A DNA stretch of 64,000 bases from Heloderma charlesbogerti (GCA_026122225.1 JANEZZ010000295.1:1-64000), one strand, 5' to 3'. Shown: positions 37,038-39,950, numbered from the stretch's first letter. Made by a program: numbers and translations. Notes: a model not told the origin generated them from the sequence alone.

Positions 37038-37043
<6 letters not shown>
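1..37043 (+). CDS. A1CF: A1CF, APOBEC1 complementation factor (5'-partial, nine coding exons)
   Basis: RNA-binding cofactor that, in mammals, docks the cytidine deaminase APOBEC1 on target mRNA such as apolipoprotein B. It shuttles between nucleus and cytoplasm. Nine exons with GT-AG junctions join in one frame into 506 residues and a stop. Numbering from the first residue seen: RRM1 is partial, with RNP1 RGYAFVTF at 13-20. RRM2 has RLFVGG at 54-59 and NRGFAFVEY at 95-103. RRM3 has KILYVRNL at 148-155 and RDYAFVHF at 183-190. An RG-containing linker follows, then a DND1/A1CF-type dsRNA-binding domain at about 367-441, and a tail ending DGYGAF. Human A1CF is about 586-594 residues, so roughly 80-90 N-terminal residues lie upstream. 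Paralogues RBM46 and RBM47 share the RRMs, but the C-terminal half matches A1CF. Introns range from about 0.8 to 11 kb and hold most of the repeats listed here. Confidence 0.97.
262..520 (-). mobile_element. Sauria-type SINE fragment, interrupted by a hairpin element
   Basis: The reverse strand matches the 3' half of the SINE at 62485-62696: the text around CTTATACTGAGTCAGACCAT at 280-300 and CTACACTGACTG at 455-466. A 122-bp hairpin element at 330-451 splits it. The 5' tRNA-like part is poorly preserved. Confidence 0.7.
330..451. mobile_element. hAT-like hairpin MITE (palindrome family D)
   Basis: Starts CAGCCTTCCCCAAC and ends with a near reverse complement, GGAAGGCTG. It is flanked by GACTACAC (322-329) and GTCTACAC (452-459), an 8-bp duplication with one mismatch, as expected for hAT transposons. 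The two arms share the segment ACAACTCCCAT and its complement. Confidence 0.7.
677..1111. mobile_element. Nonautonomous hAT-like element with purine-rich core
   Basis: Begins GAGGGGTCCCCAAC and ends GTTGGGGACCCCTG, so the terminal inverted repeats are 13 of 14 matched. Flanks CCATAGAT (669-676) and CTGTAGAC (1112-1119) agree at 5 of 8 positions; all differences are transitions, consistent with an old 8-bp duplication. The core at 820-1010 is rich in GGGAGG and AAAG. Confidence 0.65.
1508..4215 (-). pseudogene. CR1 ORF2 remnant (AP endonuclease plus reverse transcriptase)
   Basis: Starts at the segment [15 protein letters not shown] near 4215, the N-terminus of the endonuclease. It continues with [11 protein letters not shown] and, near 3580, [11 protein letters not shown] (endonuclease SDH). 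The RT follows, with [28 protein letters not shown] and FADDTKLGG (catalytic DD) in 2596-2075, and ends near 1508 with [10 protein letters not shown]. At least six frame changes separate the pieces, so it cannot encode an intact enzyme. Confidence 0.88.
4270..5449 (-). pseudogene. CR1 ORF1 remnant (zinc-binding segment plus SGNH esterase)
   Basis: The first segment (5449-5009) starts [14 protein letters not shown] and has CKVCAMF and CNKC cysteine pairs, then a glutamine/glutamate-rich coiled-coil-like stretch. One frameshift leads to 5075-4500, which carries the GDS block ([12 protein letters not shown]) and the GTND block (HVGTNDT) of the SGNH hydrolase fold known in CR1/L3 ORF1 proteins. 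The end of ORF1 continues in a third frame to about 4276. Not functional as read, because of the shifts. Confidence 0.8.
6125..6363 (+). CDS. A1CF: A1CF exon b: RRM1-RRM2 junction and RRM2
   Basis: 239 nt between acceptor TATGCAG and donor GTAATG. It begins [13 protein letters not shown], carries RRM2 RNP2 RLFVGG and RNP1 NRGFAFVEY, and ends RRKLLP plus one base of a glycine codon. Reading on past the donor meets a stop at 6405-6407, which only matters if the intron is retained. The sequence is very close to mammalian A1CF. Confidence 0.97.
6429..6605. mobile_element. Hairpin element, CAGTGGAGGCTGGTGG family
   Basis: Begins CAGTGGAGGCTGGTGG and ends with CCACCAGCCTCCAC. The arms share AGAACTCTAACTGAGCTATCC-like text and its complement. 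A second copy of the same family, with a better flanking duplication, is at 29697-29927. Confidence 0.65.
6633..6689. repeat. (TG)n/(CG)n/(TGCG)n microsatellite
   Basis: Alternating purine-pyrimidine tract passing from GT repeats to GC repeats to TGCG repeats, in the short intron between exons b and c. Such tracts favour Z-DNA. Confidence 0.95.
7149..7313 (+). CDS. A1CF: A1CF exon c: RRM2-RRM3 linker and RRM3 RNP2
   Basis: 165 nt from acceptor TTCACAG to donor GTAAAA. It completes the split glycine, then encodes RIQLWGH and an acidic linker EPEVEVDED, followed by RRM3 RNP2 KILYVRNL. It ends EFNNVKP plus the first base of a glycine codon. The preceding intron, 785 nt, is the shortest in the window. 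Confidence 0.97.
7640..8985 (+). mobile_element. Degraded L2-like LINE (RT and 3' end)
   Basis: Translated pieces resemble L2-clade ORF2: [15 protein letters not shown], then [12 protein letters not shown] (a decayed YADD box, second position changed), then near 8519 a C-terminal piece with [17 protein letters not shown]. It ends in an AT-rich tail near 8985. Many frame breaks. A family-A hairpin at 8690-8810 is inserted into it. Confidence 0.75.
8690..8810. mobile_element. Palindrome family A, copy 1
   Basis: Long inverted repeat: the left arm runs from CGCAATCCTATGCATG through AGACAGAAAAAAGTTCTACA, and the right arm is its near reverse complement, ending TTCACCCTAA. The centre is CCAGCCAGCGCATGC. 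It lies within an L2-like LINE. Confidence 0.8.
9430..10560 (+). mobile_element. Second degraded L2-like LINE, carrying nested inserts
   Basis: Reading frame at 9450-9806 contains [24 protein letters not shown] and [20 protein letters not shown], typical of the L2 RT C-terminal region. After a family-D hairpin at 10028-10163 the L2-like tail continues to AAATAAGCAAATAAATAC near 10550. Within it, 10185-10345 (CAT-repeat then TCTGGGCAGATTACAAACAA) reads as a minus-strand tail of another copy. Confidence 0.7.
10028..10163. mobile_element. Palindrome family D, copy 2
   Basis: Arms CAGCCTTCCTCAACCTGATG and its complement CACCAGGTTGGGGAAGGCTG, with GGACTTCAACTCCCGTCAGC and its complement inside. 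It sits inside an L2-like LINE. I could not find an 8-bp duplication at its ends. Confidence 0.75.
10560..11060. other. Intronic stretch without recognised feature
   Basis: AT-rich sequence in the exon c-d intron. I see no exon-like reading frame, tandem array or inverted repeat. Confidence 0.4.
11060..11480 (+). mobile_element. TAGGGTGGCCA-family element with tandem core, hairpin nested inside
   Basis: Shares CTTCAAGGCC, ATGGTTCTTTAACTTTAAA and the AGAGGACTGTCC tandem with elements at 50850-51210, 55670-55975 and 58870-59130. It ends TGGCCACCCTAGG. The tandem at 11345-11460 repeats a unit of about 48 nt three times (CTGAAATAGAGGACACCTTC). A family-D hairpin occupies 11225-11352. Confidence 0.6.
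11225..11352. mobile_element. Palindrome family D, copy 3
   Basis: Arms GGTGGGCAGAAGGCAC...CAAGTGTTTTAGACCTCAAC and the complement with GTTGAAATCCAAAACATTTG, ending CTGCCCACCCCTG. Diverged copy. Confidence 0.65.
11575..11655. repeat. Palindrome family C, half copy
   Basis: GTCCTACTTAGAGCAGACC, GTGAAATGAATGGGACTTAA and GTTAGACTAACATT, shared with 36525-36605, 38828-38957 and 39950-40025. Confidence 0.6.
12138..12330 (-). repeat. L2-like LINE 3' tail
   Basis: TATTTATTTGTTTGTTTATT followed by TATATACCACCCTTTATCC, the usual antisense form of the L2-like 3' UTR seen elsewhere here at 22755 and 30090. Confidence 0.5.
12330..13036. other. Intronic stretch without recognised feature
   Basis: No exon, hairpin or known repeat recognised. 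Includes a short G-run near 12783-12795. Confidence 0.4.
13037..13790. mobile_element. Nested inverted-repeat element rich in AACCC/GGGTT
   Basis: An inner palindrome spans about 13215-13410: CACTCATAGGTTGTCATGT on the left pairs with ACATGACATCCTATGAGCG on the right, and GGTTAACAAACCA pairs with TGGTTTGTTAACC. Outer flanks on both sides repeat AACCCAGGGTT-like words. Terminal repeats were not resolved, so the limits are approximate. Confidence 0.5.
13801..13811. repeat. Target-site duplication, left, of the full-length BovB
   Basis: AGTTAAGCCCT, identical to 17025-17035. Confidence 0.9.
13824..16622 (-). CDS. BovB endonuclease-reverse transcriptase frame (932 aa)
   Basis: Retrotransposon protein that nicks target DNA and copies its own RNA at the nick. 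No internal stop. Near the N-terminus are [12 protein letters not shown] (about 20) and the apurinic-endonuclease motifs GDWNAKVG (about 129) and SDHELL (about 222). RT motifs follow: [13 protein letters not shown] (about 575), [16 protein letters not shown] and [11 protein letters not shown] with the catalytic YADD at about 676-679. The C-terminal region ends [11 protein letters not shown]. The ATG used here is only the first in this frame: the preceding endonuclease segment (LGSWNVRS) is in another frame just upstream, so the full protein is interrupted by a small deletion near 16610-16622. Confidence 0.9.
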   Translation of the reverse strand: MSDQGKLEVVKDEMARLNIDILGISELKWTGMGEFNSGDHHIYYCGQESLRRNGVALIVNKRVGKAVLGYNLKNDRMISVRIQGKPFNITVIQVYAPTTEAEEAEVDRFYEDLQHLLELTPKKDVLFIIGDWNAKVGSQEITGITGRHGLGVQNEAGQKLIEFCQENMLIIANTLFQQHKRQLYTWTSPDGQYRNQIDYVLCSQRWRSSIQSVKTRPGADCGSDHELLLAKFRLKLKNVGKTTKPFRYDLNHIPDEYTVEVRNRFQGLDLIDRVPEELWTEVRNIVQEAATKSVPKKKKCKKAKWLSDEALQVAEERREAKSKGERGRYSQLNAEFQRIARRDKKAFLNEQCKEIEENNRMGKTRDLFKKIGDFKGTFCAKTGMIKDKEGRDLTEADEIKKRWKEYTEELYRKDLNVPDSHGSAVTELELDILESEVKWALGSISNNKASGDDSIPAELFKILKDDAVKVLHSICQQIWNTQQWPQDWKRSVYIPIPKKGNAKECSNYRTIALISHASKAMLKILQARLQQYANRELLEVQAGFRRGRGTRDQIANIRCIMEKAREFQKNVYFCFIDYAKAFDCVDHNKLWQILKVMGVPDHLTCLLRNLYEGQEATVRTRDGTTDWFKIGKGVRQGCILSPCLFNLYAEYIMRNAGLDESEVGIKIARRIINNLRYADDTTLMAESEEDLKSLLFRVKEESAIAGLKLNIKKTKIMASGPITSWHIEGEEMEAVTDFTFLGSKITADGDCSHEIKRRLLLGRKAMANLDSIVRSRDITLPTKVRLIKAMVFPVVMYGCESWTIRKAERRRMDAFELWCWRRLLRVPWTARRSNQSILKEINPECSLEGQIMKLKLQYFGHLMRRENSLEKTLMLGKTEGKRRRGRQRMRWLDSITDAMNMNLSTLRERAQDRKAWRAMVHGVTKSRTRLND
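16606..16959 (-). pseudogene. BovB N-terminal frame, frameshifted from the main ORF
   Basis: 118-codon frame ending [10 protein letters not shown] then [11 protein letters not shown] is the first conserved endonuclease block, containing the active-site asparagine in WNVRS. The downstream 932-codon frame resumes at [11 protein letters not shown] with a short overlap, so the two belong to one ancestral frame broken by a deletion of a few bases. This probably disables the endonuclease of this copy. Confidence 0.75.
17025..17035. repeat. Target-site duplication, right, of the full-length BovB
   Basis: AGTTAAGCCCT, identical to 13801-13811. Confidence 0.9.
17036..17458. other. Intron sequence between BovB and exon d
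   Basis: No feature recognised apart from the splice acceptor at its end. Confidence 0.4.
17459..17556 (+). CDS. A1CF: A1CF exon d: RRM3 RNP1
   Basis: 98 nt from acceptor TTCTACAG to donor GTAATG. It encodes [16 protein letters not shown] with RRM3 RNP1, then [16 protein letters not shown], and ends on a complete lysine codon (phase 0). The full-length BovB insertion ends only about 430 nt upstream of this exon. Confidence 0.97.
18105..18148 (+). repeat. CR1 3' terminus fragment
   Basis: GGCCCCTTCCAACCCTACTA followed by TTCTATGATTCTG and another TTCTATGAA, the CR1 3' end with its octamer repeats. Severely 5'-truncated. Confidence 0.75.
18178..18436. mobile_element. Foldback element with 33-nt terminal inverted repeats
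   Basis: The left terminus (18178-18210) and right terminus (18404-18436) are reverse complements at 32 of 33 positions; the core word is GAGACAAAGTCTCAGGATGT. A second inverted pair lies inside: CATTCTTTGAAGTAGCCCA (18230-18248) and TGGGCTACTTCAAAGAATA. The centre holds CTTCTTCAGGGGTCA. The words GAAGAAGGCCC and GAAACATGTTGGGCT resemble ends of Penelope-like elements, but this assignment is only a guess. Confidence 0.65.
18780..18945 (+). repeat. L2-like LINE 3' tail with a tandem duplication
   Basis: AAATATTGTAAGGCACTTTG resembles L2-like 3' UTR ends. The segment beginning CTAATCAAAAAGTGGGATAT is duplicated head to tail with a period of about 42 nt, followed by GAT repeats just upstream of exon e. 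Confidence 0.6.
19005..19275 (+). CDS. A1CF: A1CF exon e: end of RRM3 and linker
   Basis: 271 nt from acceptor TTTCAAG to donor GTAATT. It starts [20 protein letters not shown], the last strand of RRM3, and continues into the tyrosine-, alanine- and proline-rich linker characteristic of the A1CF/RBM46/RBM47 group ([21 protein letters not shown]). It ends in one base of a glutamate codon. The stretch [10 protein letters not shown] appears one residue shorter than the human counterpart. Confidence 0.96.
19380..19660 (-). repeat. L2-like fragments in inverted orientation, forming a hairpin
   Basis: The left part reads on the minus strand as L2-like sequence (CTGTTTCCAAGCACAATTC leading to GCCCTATATGG). 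The right part, from 19585, is the same sequence on the plus strand. Together they form the hairpin at 19549-19611. Confidence 0.55.
19549..19611. repeat. Perfect 27-bp hairpin with 9-nt loop
   Basis: The arms 19549-19575 and 19585-19611 are exact reverse complements; the arm core is GCACCAGCACTTTGAATTGT. The loop is TGGAAACAG. It lies in the intron after exon e. Confidence 0.9.
20078..20145. repeat. (CT)n/(TG)n low-complexity tract with inverted end
   Basis: CTCTCTCTCTCTCTGTGTGT then CACACACACAAAGACAGAGAG, so the tract can pair with itself. Confidence 0.85.
20203..20250. repeat. Perfect 18-bp hairpin with 12-nt loop
   Basis: Arms ATCCTGCATTTAAAATGG (20203-20220) and CCATTTTAAATGCAGGAT (20233-20250). 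Likely a minimal palindromic element. Confidence 0.85.
20260..22259. other. Mostly unique intron sequence before exon f
   Basis: No exon, LINE frame or inverted repeat recognised. A short AAAAG-repeat tract is at 21725-21745. Confidence 0.4.
22260..22468 (+). CDS. A1CF: A1CF exon f: RG-containing linker, with alternative acceptor
   Basis: 209 nt from acceptor TTCCTAG to donor GTGGGT. The long form starts [21 protein letters not shown] and runs through [19 protein letters not shown] to KLAPQ. A second acceptor, CCTGTAG, ends at 22283. Using it would start the exon at 22284 and remove exactly eight residues (EIYMNVPV) without changing frame. Mammalian A1CF is known in two isoforms that differ by eight residues here. 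Confidence 0.96.
22282..22283 (+). promoter_or_regulatory. A1CF: Alternative 3' splice site of A1CF exon f
   Basis: AG dinucleotide in the context GTACCTGTAG|GGG, 24 nt downstream of the main acceptor. The phase is preserved because AGA-G joins GG as arginine-glycine. It yields the form lacking EIYMNVPV. Confidence 0.7.
22755..23345 (-). repeat. L2-like LINE 3' region fragments
   Basis: CACCCTATTTATTTACGATA followed by A-rich text and, near 22990, GATAATTCCGCAGGATGGGC and CAGAGAAGGCCCGTCTCCTT, which parallels the better preserved copy at 30085-30715. 23205-23345 is a further repeat-like tail (GCATTTATGTCCCACCTTTC). Confidence 0.6.
24582..24718 (+). CDS. A1CF: A1CF exon g: first half of the dsRNA-binding domain
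   Basis: 137 nt from acceptor AATCCTAG to donor GTATGT. It encodes [20 protein letters not shown], then a Gln-rich stretch and [13 protein letters not shown], ending with two bases of a methionine codon completed at 25801. This is the start of the DND1/A1CF-type dsRBD. No ATG-initiated frame covers it, so it is easily missed by ORF scanning; it was found by matching the known A1CF peptide and checking phase. Confidence 0.96.
25801..25934 (+). CDS. A1CF: A1CF exon h: second half of the dsRNA-binding domain
   Basis: 134 nt from acceptor GATTTGTAG to donor GTATGT. It encodes [20 protein letters not shown] and [10 protein letters not shown], the C-terminal helix of the dsRBD, then an alanine/threonine-rich segment. 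It ends with one base of a glycine codon. The segment [12 protein letters not shown] is shorter than the alanine-rich run in human A1CF. Confidence 0.96.
25973..26211. mobile_element. PIF/Harbinger-like MITE, copy 1 (tentative)
   Basis: Terminal inverted repeats: GGCCCAAACAGACATTACTT on the left against GGGACGAAACAGACATTACT from the right end. TAA precedes (25970-25972) and follows (26212-26214), fitting the 3-bp TWA duplication of PIF/Harbinger elements. Confidence 0.6.
26228..26335. mobile_element. Palindrome family A, copy 2
   Basis: Left arm GCCCAATCTTATGCATGTTT with AGACAGAAAAAAGGCCTA; the right arm is its complement, ending GCATAGGATTGGGCCCTT. In the last intron of A1CF. Confidence 0.8.
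26528..26612. repeat. Palindrome family B copy
   Basis: GCACAATCCTACGCATGTCT, ACTCAAATGTGG and TTGAATGGGGCTTATGTCC; shares its core with 32815, 38964, 39540, 42452 and 62765. Confidence 0.6.
27016..27407. mobile_element. PIF/Harbinger-like MITE, copy 2 (tentative)
   Basis: Ends GGACCAAACTAAAC and, reverse complemented, GGGCCAAACTAAAC. Inner arms TTCCTTACTCTTGTGTAA and TTACACAAGAGTAAGGAA pair perfectly. Flanks TCA and TTA could be a decayed 3-bp duplication. Confidence 0.6.
28268..28570. mobile_element. PIF/Harbinger-like MITE, copy 3 (tentative)
   Basis: Ends GGCTAAACTACATGCTACAT and its exact complement ATGTAGCATGTAGTTTAGCC, extended by TAAATG/CATTTA. An inner TTTACTTTTGTGTAAG pairs with CTTACACAAAAGTAAA. 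No clear flanking duplication. Confidence 0.6.
29697..29927. mobile_element. Hairpin element of the CAGTGGAGGCTGGTGG family, copy 2
   Basis: 231 bp, starting CAGTGGAAGGTAGTGGGTC and ending GACCCACCAGCCTCCACTG. The inner arms with AGAACTCTAAAGGAGCTATC and its complement are nearly perfect. Flanks AACTAAAG (29689-29696) and AACTGGAG (29928-29935) agree at 6 of 8, consistent with a hAT-type duplication. Confidence 0.7.
30085..30715 (-). mobile_element. L2-like LINE 3' end
   Basis: The minus-strand frame includes [33 protein letters not shown] and [15 protein letters not shown], the characteristic C-terminal segment of L2-clade ORF2. It is followed by an AT-rich 3' UTR toward 30090. Frame broken after about 90 codons. 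Confidence 0.8.
31565..31706. mobile_element. Palindrome family D, copy 4
   Basis: Starts CAGCCTTCTCCAAATTGGTG with GGACTACAACTCCCAACTTT inside, and ends TAGGTTGGGGAAGGTG. Confidence 0.7.
32130..32181. repeat. Minimal palindrome family A copy
   Basis: GGGCACAATCCAATGCATGT with its complement ACATGCATAGGATTGCACCC, almost no spacer. Only the outer ends of the family remain. Confidence 0.7.
32815..32892. repeat. Palindrome family B copy
   Basis: CAGAAGTAAGCCCCATTGAG followed by TTCAATAAGACTTACTCGCA and an AGATTGCGTCC end. Confidence 0.65.
32920..33395. repeat. Longer GC-rich element with family-A-like ends
   Basis: Begins GAGCAATCCTATGGC and ends ACAATCGATAGGACTACACC, so the ends are loosely inverted. 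The G/C-rich interior (CCCGCCCC, GGAGGGGAGG) resembles the element at 44318-44743. Terminal duplication not found. Confidence 0.4.
33752..33815. repeat. Palindrome family B copy
   Basis: GCTGCAATCCTTTTCACACC, TATACCCCATTGAACTCG and TGATGCTTACTTCTAAGT. Confidence 0.55.
34374..34730 (-). mobile_element. 5'-truncated BovB 3' end
   Basis: 357 bp of BovB tail, antisense to A1CF and in its last intron, flanked by perfect 11-bp copies of ATCAGTCCATT at 34363-34373 and 34731-34741. It keeps only the C-terminal codons of the RT and the TTG-repeat tail, so it is dead on arrival. Confidence 0.92.
34934..34978. repeat. (TA)n microsatellite
   Basis: About 22 TA units in the last A1CF intron. Confidence 0.97.
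35237..35829 (+). mobile_element. L2-like LINE 3' end, frame still open for 151 codons
   Basis: Encodes [34 protein letters not shown], then [18 protein letters not shown] and KTWLFRQAF, the complete C-terminal end of an L2-clade ORF2 without frame breaks. The tail ends in TAAATAAATAAATAAATC. ATCACCA occurs at both ends and may be a short duplication. The youngest L2-like copy in the window. Confidence 0.85.
36008..36099. mobile_element. Palindrome family A, copy 3
   Basis: GGGTGCAATCCTATGCAGAT, then GGGAGCTGTAGGCC and TTCTGTCTAAACATGCATAAG. The left arm is shorter than the right. Confidence 0.75.
36249..36448 (-). mobile_element. Sauria-type SINE, nearly full length
   Basis: The plus-strand view starts GAACATAAGAACATAGGAAG then CTGCCTTATACTGAGTCAG, which is the 3' end. 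The tRNA-like head lies at 36380-36448 with the pol III box B complement GATTGAATCTGGGACC and box A complement CCACTGGGCTA. In the last A1CF intron. Confidence 0.88.
36525..36605. repeat. Palindrome family C, half copy
   Basis: GTATCGATGTTAGTCTAACT, TAAGTCCCATTCATTTCAAT and TGGATACCAGC. Confidence 0.55.
36892..37043 (+). CDS. A1CF: A1CF terminal coding exon i and stop
   Basis: The acceptor CCCTACAG follows a long polypyrimidine tract at 36842-36880. It encodes an alanine-rich segment, then [20 protein letters not shown] and ends SDGYGAF with TAA at 37041-37043. The stop codon is immediately continued by a TA dinucleotide repeat. The intron before it, 25935-36891, is about 11 kb and the largest seen here. 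Confidence 0.96.

Positions 37044-37085
<42 letters not shown>
37042..37085 (+). repeat. (TA)n microsatellite starting in the A1CF stop codon
   Basis: About 21 TA units run directly out of the TAA stop codon into the 3' UTR. A second, shorter (TA)n tract lies at 37272-37290. Confidence 0.97.
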
Positions 37086-37087
<2 letters not shown>

Positions 37088-37470
37088 CTCTTGCTTTATT
37101 TAAAGGAATGTTTTCCCTTTAATCAAGCTGTGGCAGGGGGCAGGAGTTACTTCAGGCTAATGATTAGTTGGACTCCATGATCTTGAATTAATGATTGGGC
37201 AAATTCTGCCGTGGCCAGAATTCTTTGCTTTTAGATTAGCAGTTTAATAATAGTACATAATGGTAGACACTGATATATATATATATATATTTTTAAAAGC
37301 CTAAAGTATGTTTTTGATACTGGTGGGAAAATAACCATAACCTGGAACGAAAAGAAAACCTCTTGTGTGCATTGTTTGGTTTGTGTTTACGAACAATGAT
37401 CCTTTGTGGCCATTTCAGTAGTATTTTTTAATAGTGAAAAGACTTTTGAAGTTGTGAAGCTATTATAACA

Positions 37471-37735
37471 AGAACATAAGAAGAGCCCTGCTGGATCAGA
37501 CCAAGGGTCCATCTAGTCCAGCATTCTGTTCACACAGTTGCCAACCAGCTACCTGTGGGAAGCCCACAAGTAGGGCATGAGTCAACAGCACCCTCCTGCC
37601 CATGTTCCCCAGCAACTGGTGTACATAGCCTCTGGTTCTGAAGGTAGCACATAGCCATCAGGACTAGTAGACATTGATAGTCTTTTCCTCCAAGAACTCG
37701 TCTAACCCCCTTTTAAAGCCGCATTTCTCTGCTAT
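37471..37735. repeat. Interspersed repeat E
   Basis: GAACATAAGAAGAGCCCTGC, TCTAGTCCAGCATTCTGTTC and CCAACCAGCTACCTGTGGGA, shared with 63395-63545. I recognise it as a dispersed reptile repeat but cannot name the family. Confidence 0.6.
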
Positions 37736-38019
37736 AGCAGAGAAAGCTGTATTTCTCTGATTTTCTTGCTGTAAAGCATTTAATGTAGTTATGAGTTCTG
37801 CATATGATGGTGTGACCGCCATAATCCAGTGGTATTGAACCTCTTTCAGTCTGAAGGCCGCATTCCATTTTGGAGACGCTTTTGGGGACCATATTCCAGT
37901 GGTGGGAGGGGCAAATAATACAAAAAATATCAGCCTATTGTAGCTTCCAGCTCTTACTGCCAGGAATGAAGCCCTAGGAGAAGCAGCTTAATCTTTTAGA
38001 ATTGGGGGTGGGGGGGGGG

Positions 38020-38040
38020 AGAGAGAGAGAGAGAGAGAGA
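38020..38040. repeat. (GA)n microsatellite after a G-run
   Basis: G-run at 38010-38019 followed by about ten GA units. Confidence 0.95.
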
Positions 38041-38184
38041 ATGCCAGGAAGCCACCAACAAACAATTGGTGGTCAGGGAAAGGGGGTGGGGCCATCTGGG
38101 GAACTTCAGAGAGCTGGATTAAGACCCCAGAAGAGCTGGGTTTGGTCCCTGGCCCTGAGGCTCTTCACCGTTGTTGTAATCCTA

Positions 38185-38509
38185 GGGCCAAATAGATGTG
38201 ATGTTAAATGTGAGACTGCATTTAAAGTGTCTTTTAAAAAAAATGTAAATAGCAGCCACTAGGTGCTACAAGCAGGGAGGAGAGGTTTAACCCTGTTCTC
38301 CCCTGCTGCAGTCCTGATGAAAGAAGTTTCTCCGAAGTTGCACTTTGCCCTGGGAGGATTGCTCCTATTGGGAGGAAAGCGTGAAACTTCCCCTCCACAC
38401 TGGCTGCAATTTTTATAAGTATCAGCTTCCCCCAGCAGCCATTATTTGCATTTTGTTAATGTGCACATCAAATGCAAAGACGTACTTAATGTGATGCGCA
38501 GTTTGGCCT
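38185..38509. mobile_element. PIF/Harbinger-like MITE, copy 4 (tentative)
   Basis: Ends GGGCCAAATAGATGTGATG on the left and, reverse complemented, AAGGCCAAACTGCGCATCAC on the right. Diverged; no clear duplication. Confidence 0.45.
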
Positions 38510-38734
38510 TCAGTAACCATTGTAGCCATAGCCACAGACTACAACTGATGACAACATTCACAGCACAATCGTCTGTGTGTCCATTTGGATGTAAATCTTA
38601 CTGAGTGTTGAGTGGCACATATCCCAGGTAAGTGGGTATTGGATTGCAGCCCATCTGCTTTAGCCCACTGAGCCAGATGGACTTCCATGTAATTCACTCT
38701 ATGTTGGATTGTAGCCATTGCGCACTGGGAGCCT

Positions 38735-38825
38735 AAGGGTGCAATCATATCCATGTTTAGACAGAAAAAAAGTCCTACAACTCCCAGCATTCCCCAGCCA
38801 GCCATGCATAGGATTGCACCGTAAG
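38735..38825. mobile_element. Palindrome family A, copy 4
   Basis: GGGTGCAATCATATCCATGT, AGACAGAAAAAAAGTCCTAC and ACTCCCAGCATTCCCCAGCC, ending GCATAGGATTGCACC. The right arm has lost its middle. Confidence 0.75.
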
Positions 38826-38827
38826 GG

Positions 38828-38957
38828 TAGTATCCAGTGTTAGTCCTATGTAGACTAGACCCACTGAAATGAATGAGACTTAAGTTAGTCATGATTAACT
38901 TAAGTCCCATCCATTTCAATGTGTCAACTCTACGTAGGACTAACATTGGTTATTACC
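38828..38957. mobile_element. Palindrome family C, complete hairpin
   Basis: GTGTTAGTCCTATGTAGACT, TGAAATGAATGAGACTTAAG and TTAGTCATGA, then the complement CTTAAGTCCCATCCATTTCA and ACGTAGGACTAACA. It abuts family-A copy 4. Confidence 0.75.
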
Positions 38958-38963
38958 CTAACA

Positions 38964-39036
38964 GTGCAATCCTAGGCATTTCTACTCAGAAATAAGCCCC
39001 ACTGGGTTCAATGGGATTTACTCCTAGAGAGCATAT
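38964..39036. repeat. Palindrome family B copy
   Basis: GTGCAATCCTAGGCATTTCT, CAGAAATAAGCCCCACTGG and TTCAATGGGATTTACTCCTA. A BovB tail begins immediately after it, at 39043. Confidence 0.7.
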
Positions 39037-39042
39037 ATAGGT

Positions 39043-39402
39043 TGTTGTTGTTCAGTCGTTCAGTTGTGTCCGACTCTTCGTGACCCCATGGACCACAGCA
39101 CGCCAGGCCTTCCTGTCCTCCGCTCTCTCCTGGAGCGTGCTCAAGTCCATATTCATTGCATCGGTGATGCTATCTAGCCATCTCATCCTCTGCCATCCCC
39201 TTCTCCTTTTGCCTTCAGTCTTTCCCAACATCAGGGTCTTTTCCAGAGAGTTTTCTCTTCGCATTAGGTGGCCAAAATATTTGAGCTTCAGCTTCAGTAT
39301 TTGTCCTTCCAATGAGCACTCAGGGTTGATTTCCTTTAGGATTGACTGATTTGACCTCCTTGCAGTCCAGGGGACTCGTAAGAGTCTTCTCCAGCACAAA
39401 GA
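39043..39402 (-). mobile_element. 5'-truncated BovB 3' end
   Basis: About 360 bp of BovB tail, the same segment as 34374-34730, ending at AGTCTTCTCCAGCAC where sequence identity stops. It encodes only the last part of the RT ([20 protein letters not shown]). No convincing flanking duplication. Confidence 0.9.
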
Positions 39403-39539
39403 GGGAAGATTTTCAAAGGCACAAAGGGGGGAATGTGCCATTTACAAAGCATTACCTTCTGTTAAGAGTTTTGAGAATTGCAGTTTTTAGACTTAAAAGA
39501 AAACAGTGTTTCTGTCCTTGTTATTCAAGCAAGCTACAC

Positions 39540-39630
39540 AGCCTGATCCTATGCATCTTTACTTAGAAGCAAATCCCATTGTGTCCAATGGTGCTTACTC
39601 CCAAGTAAATGTAAATAGGATTGCAGTTTA
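39540..39630. repeat. Palindrome family B copy
   Basis: CCTGATCCTATGCATCTTTA, AGAAGCAAATCCCATTGTG and CTTACTCCCAAGTAAATG, ending TAGGATTGCAG. Confidence 0.65.
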
Positions 39631-39737
39631 GGTTGCCAGGTTGTTCTTTTTAATTGGATTTTGGTGTGTATTTTTTTTTAGCTTTCAAAAACTTTGGTAA
39701 ACCACATGCAAACGCTACATAGAGTAGAATGTAACAT

Positions 39738-39950
39738 ATGATAAAAATGATTCTGCTTTCTGTCTTTTATCAAGGAAAAGCTGATCCTAGCAACTTCACA
39801 AATGCCCTTGAACTAGTTGATTTGTTCATGGGCTTCAAGGATGATAATATGGGTTCGCCCCAACCAAAAAACCCTGTTGTAATACAGCTCAAAGAAAATC
39901 CAAGCAGGTTTGGCGATAGTGAAATTAAGGCCAGGTTTGGGCACAATGGG
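39738..39950 (+). other. Short open frame of unknown nature
   Basis: About 70 codons (KADPSNFTNALELVDLFMGF and on) in otherwise repeat-free sequence, preceded by pyrimidine-rich text. I do not recognise the peptide. It could be chance, part of the A1CF 3' UTR or an unrecognised exon. The last part runs into a family-C repeat. Confidence 0.15.

Larger units (their letters stand above)
37044..39037 (+). other. Putative A1CF 3' UTR and flank
   Basis: No canonical AATAAA is seen in the first 900 nt after the stop. The first good AATAAA I noticed is at 40145-40150, which would imply a 3.1 kb 3' UTR carrying several repeats, including a BovB tail. The true polyadenylation site cannot be told from sequence. 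Confidence 0.4.
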
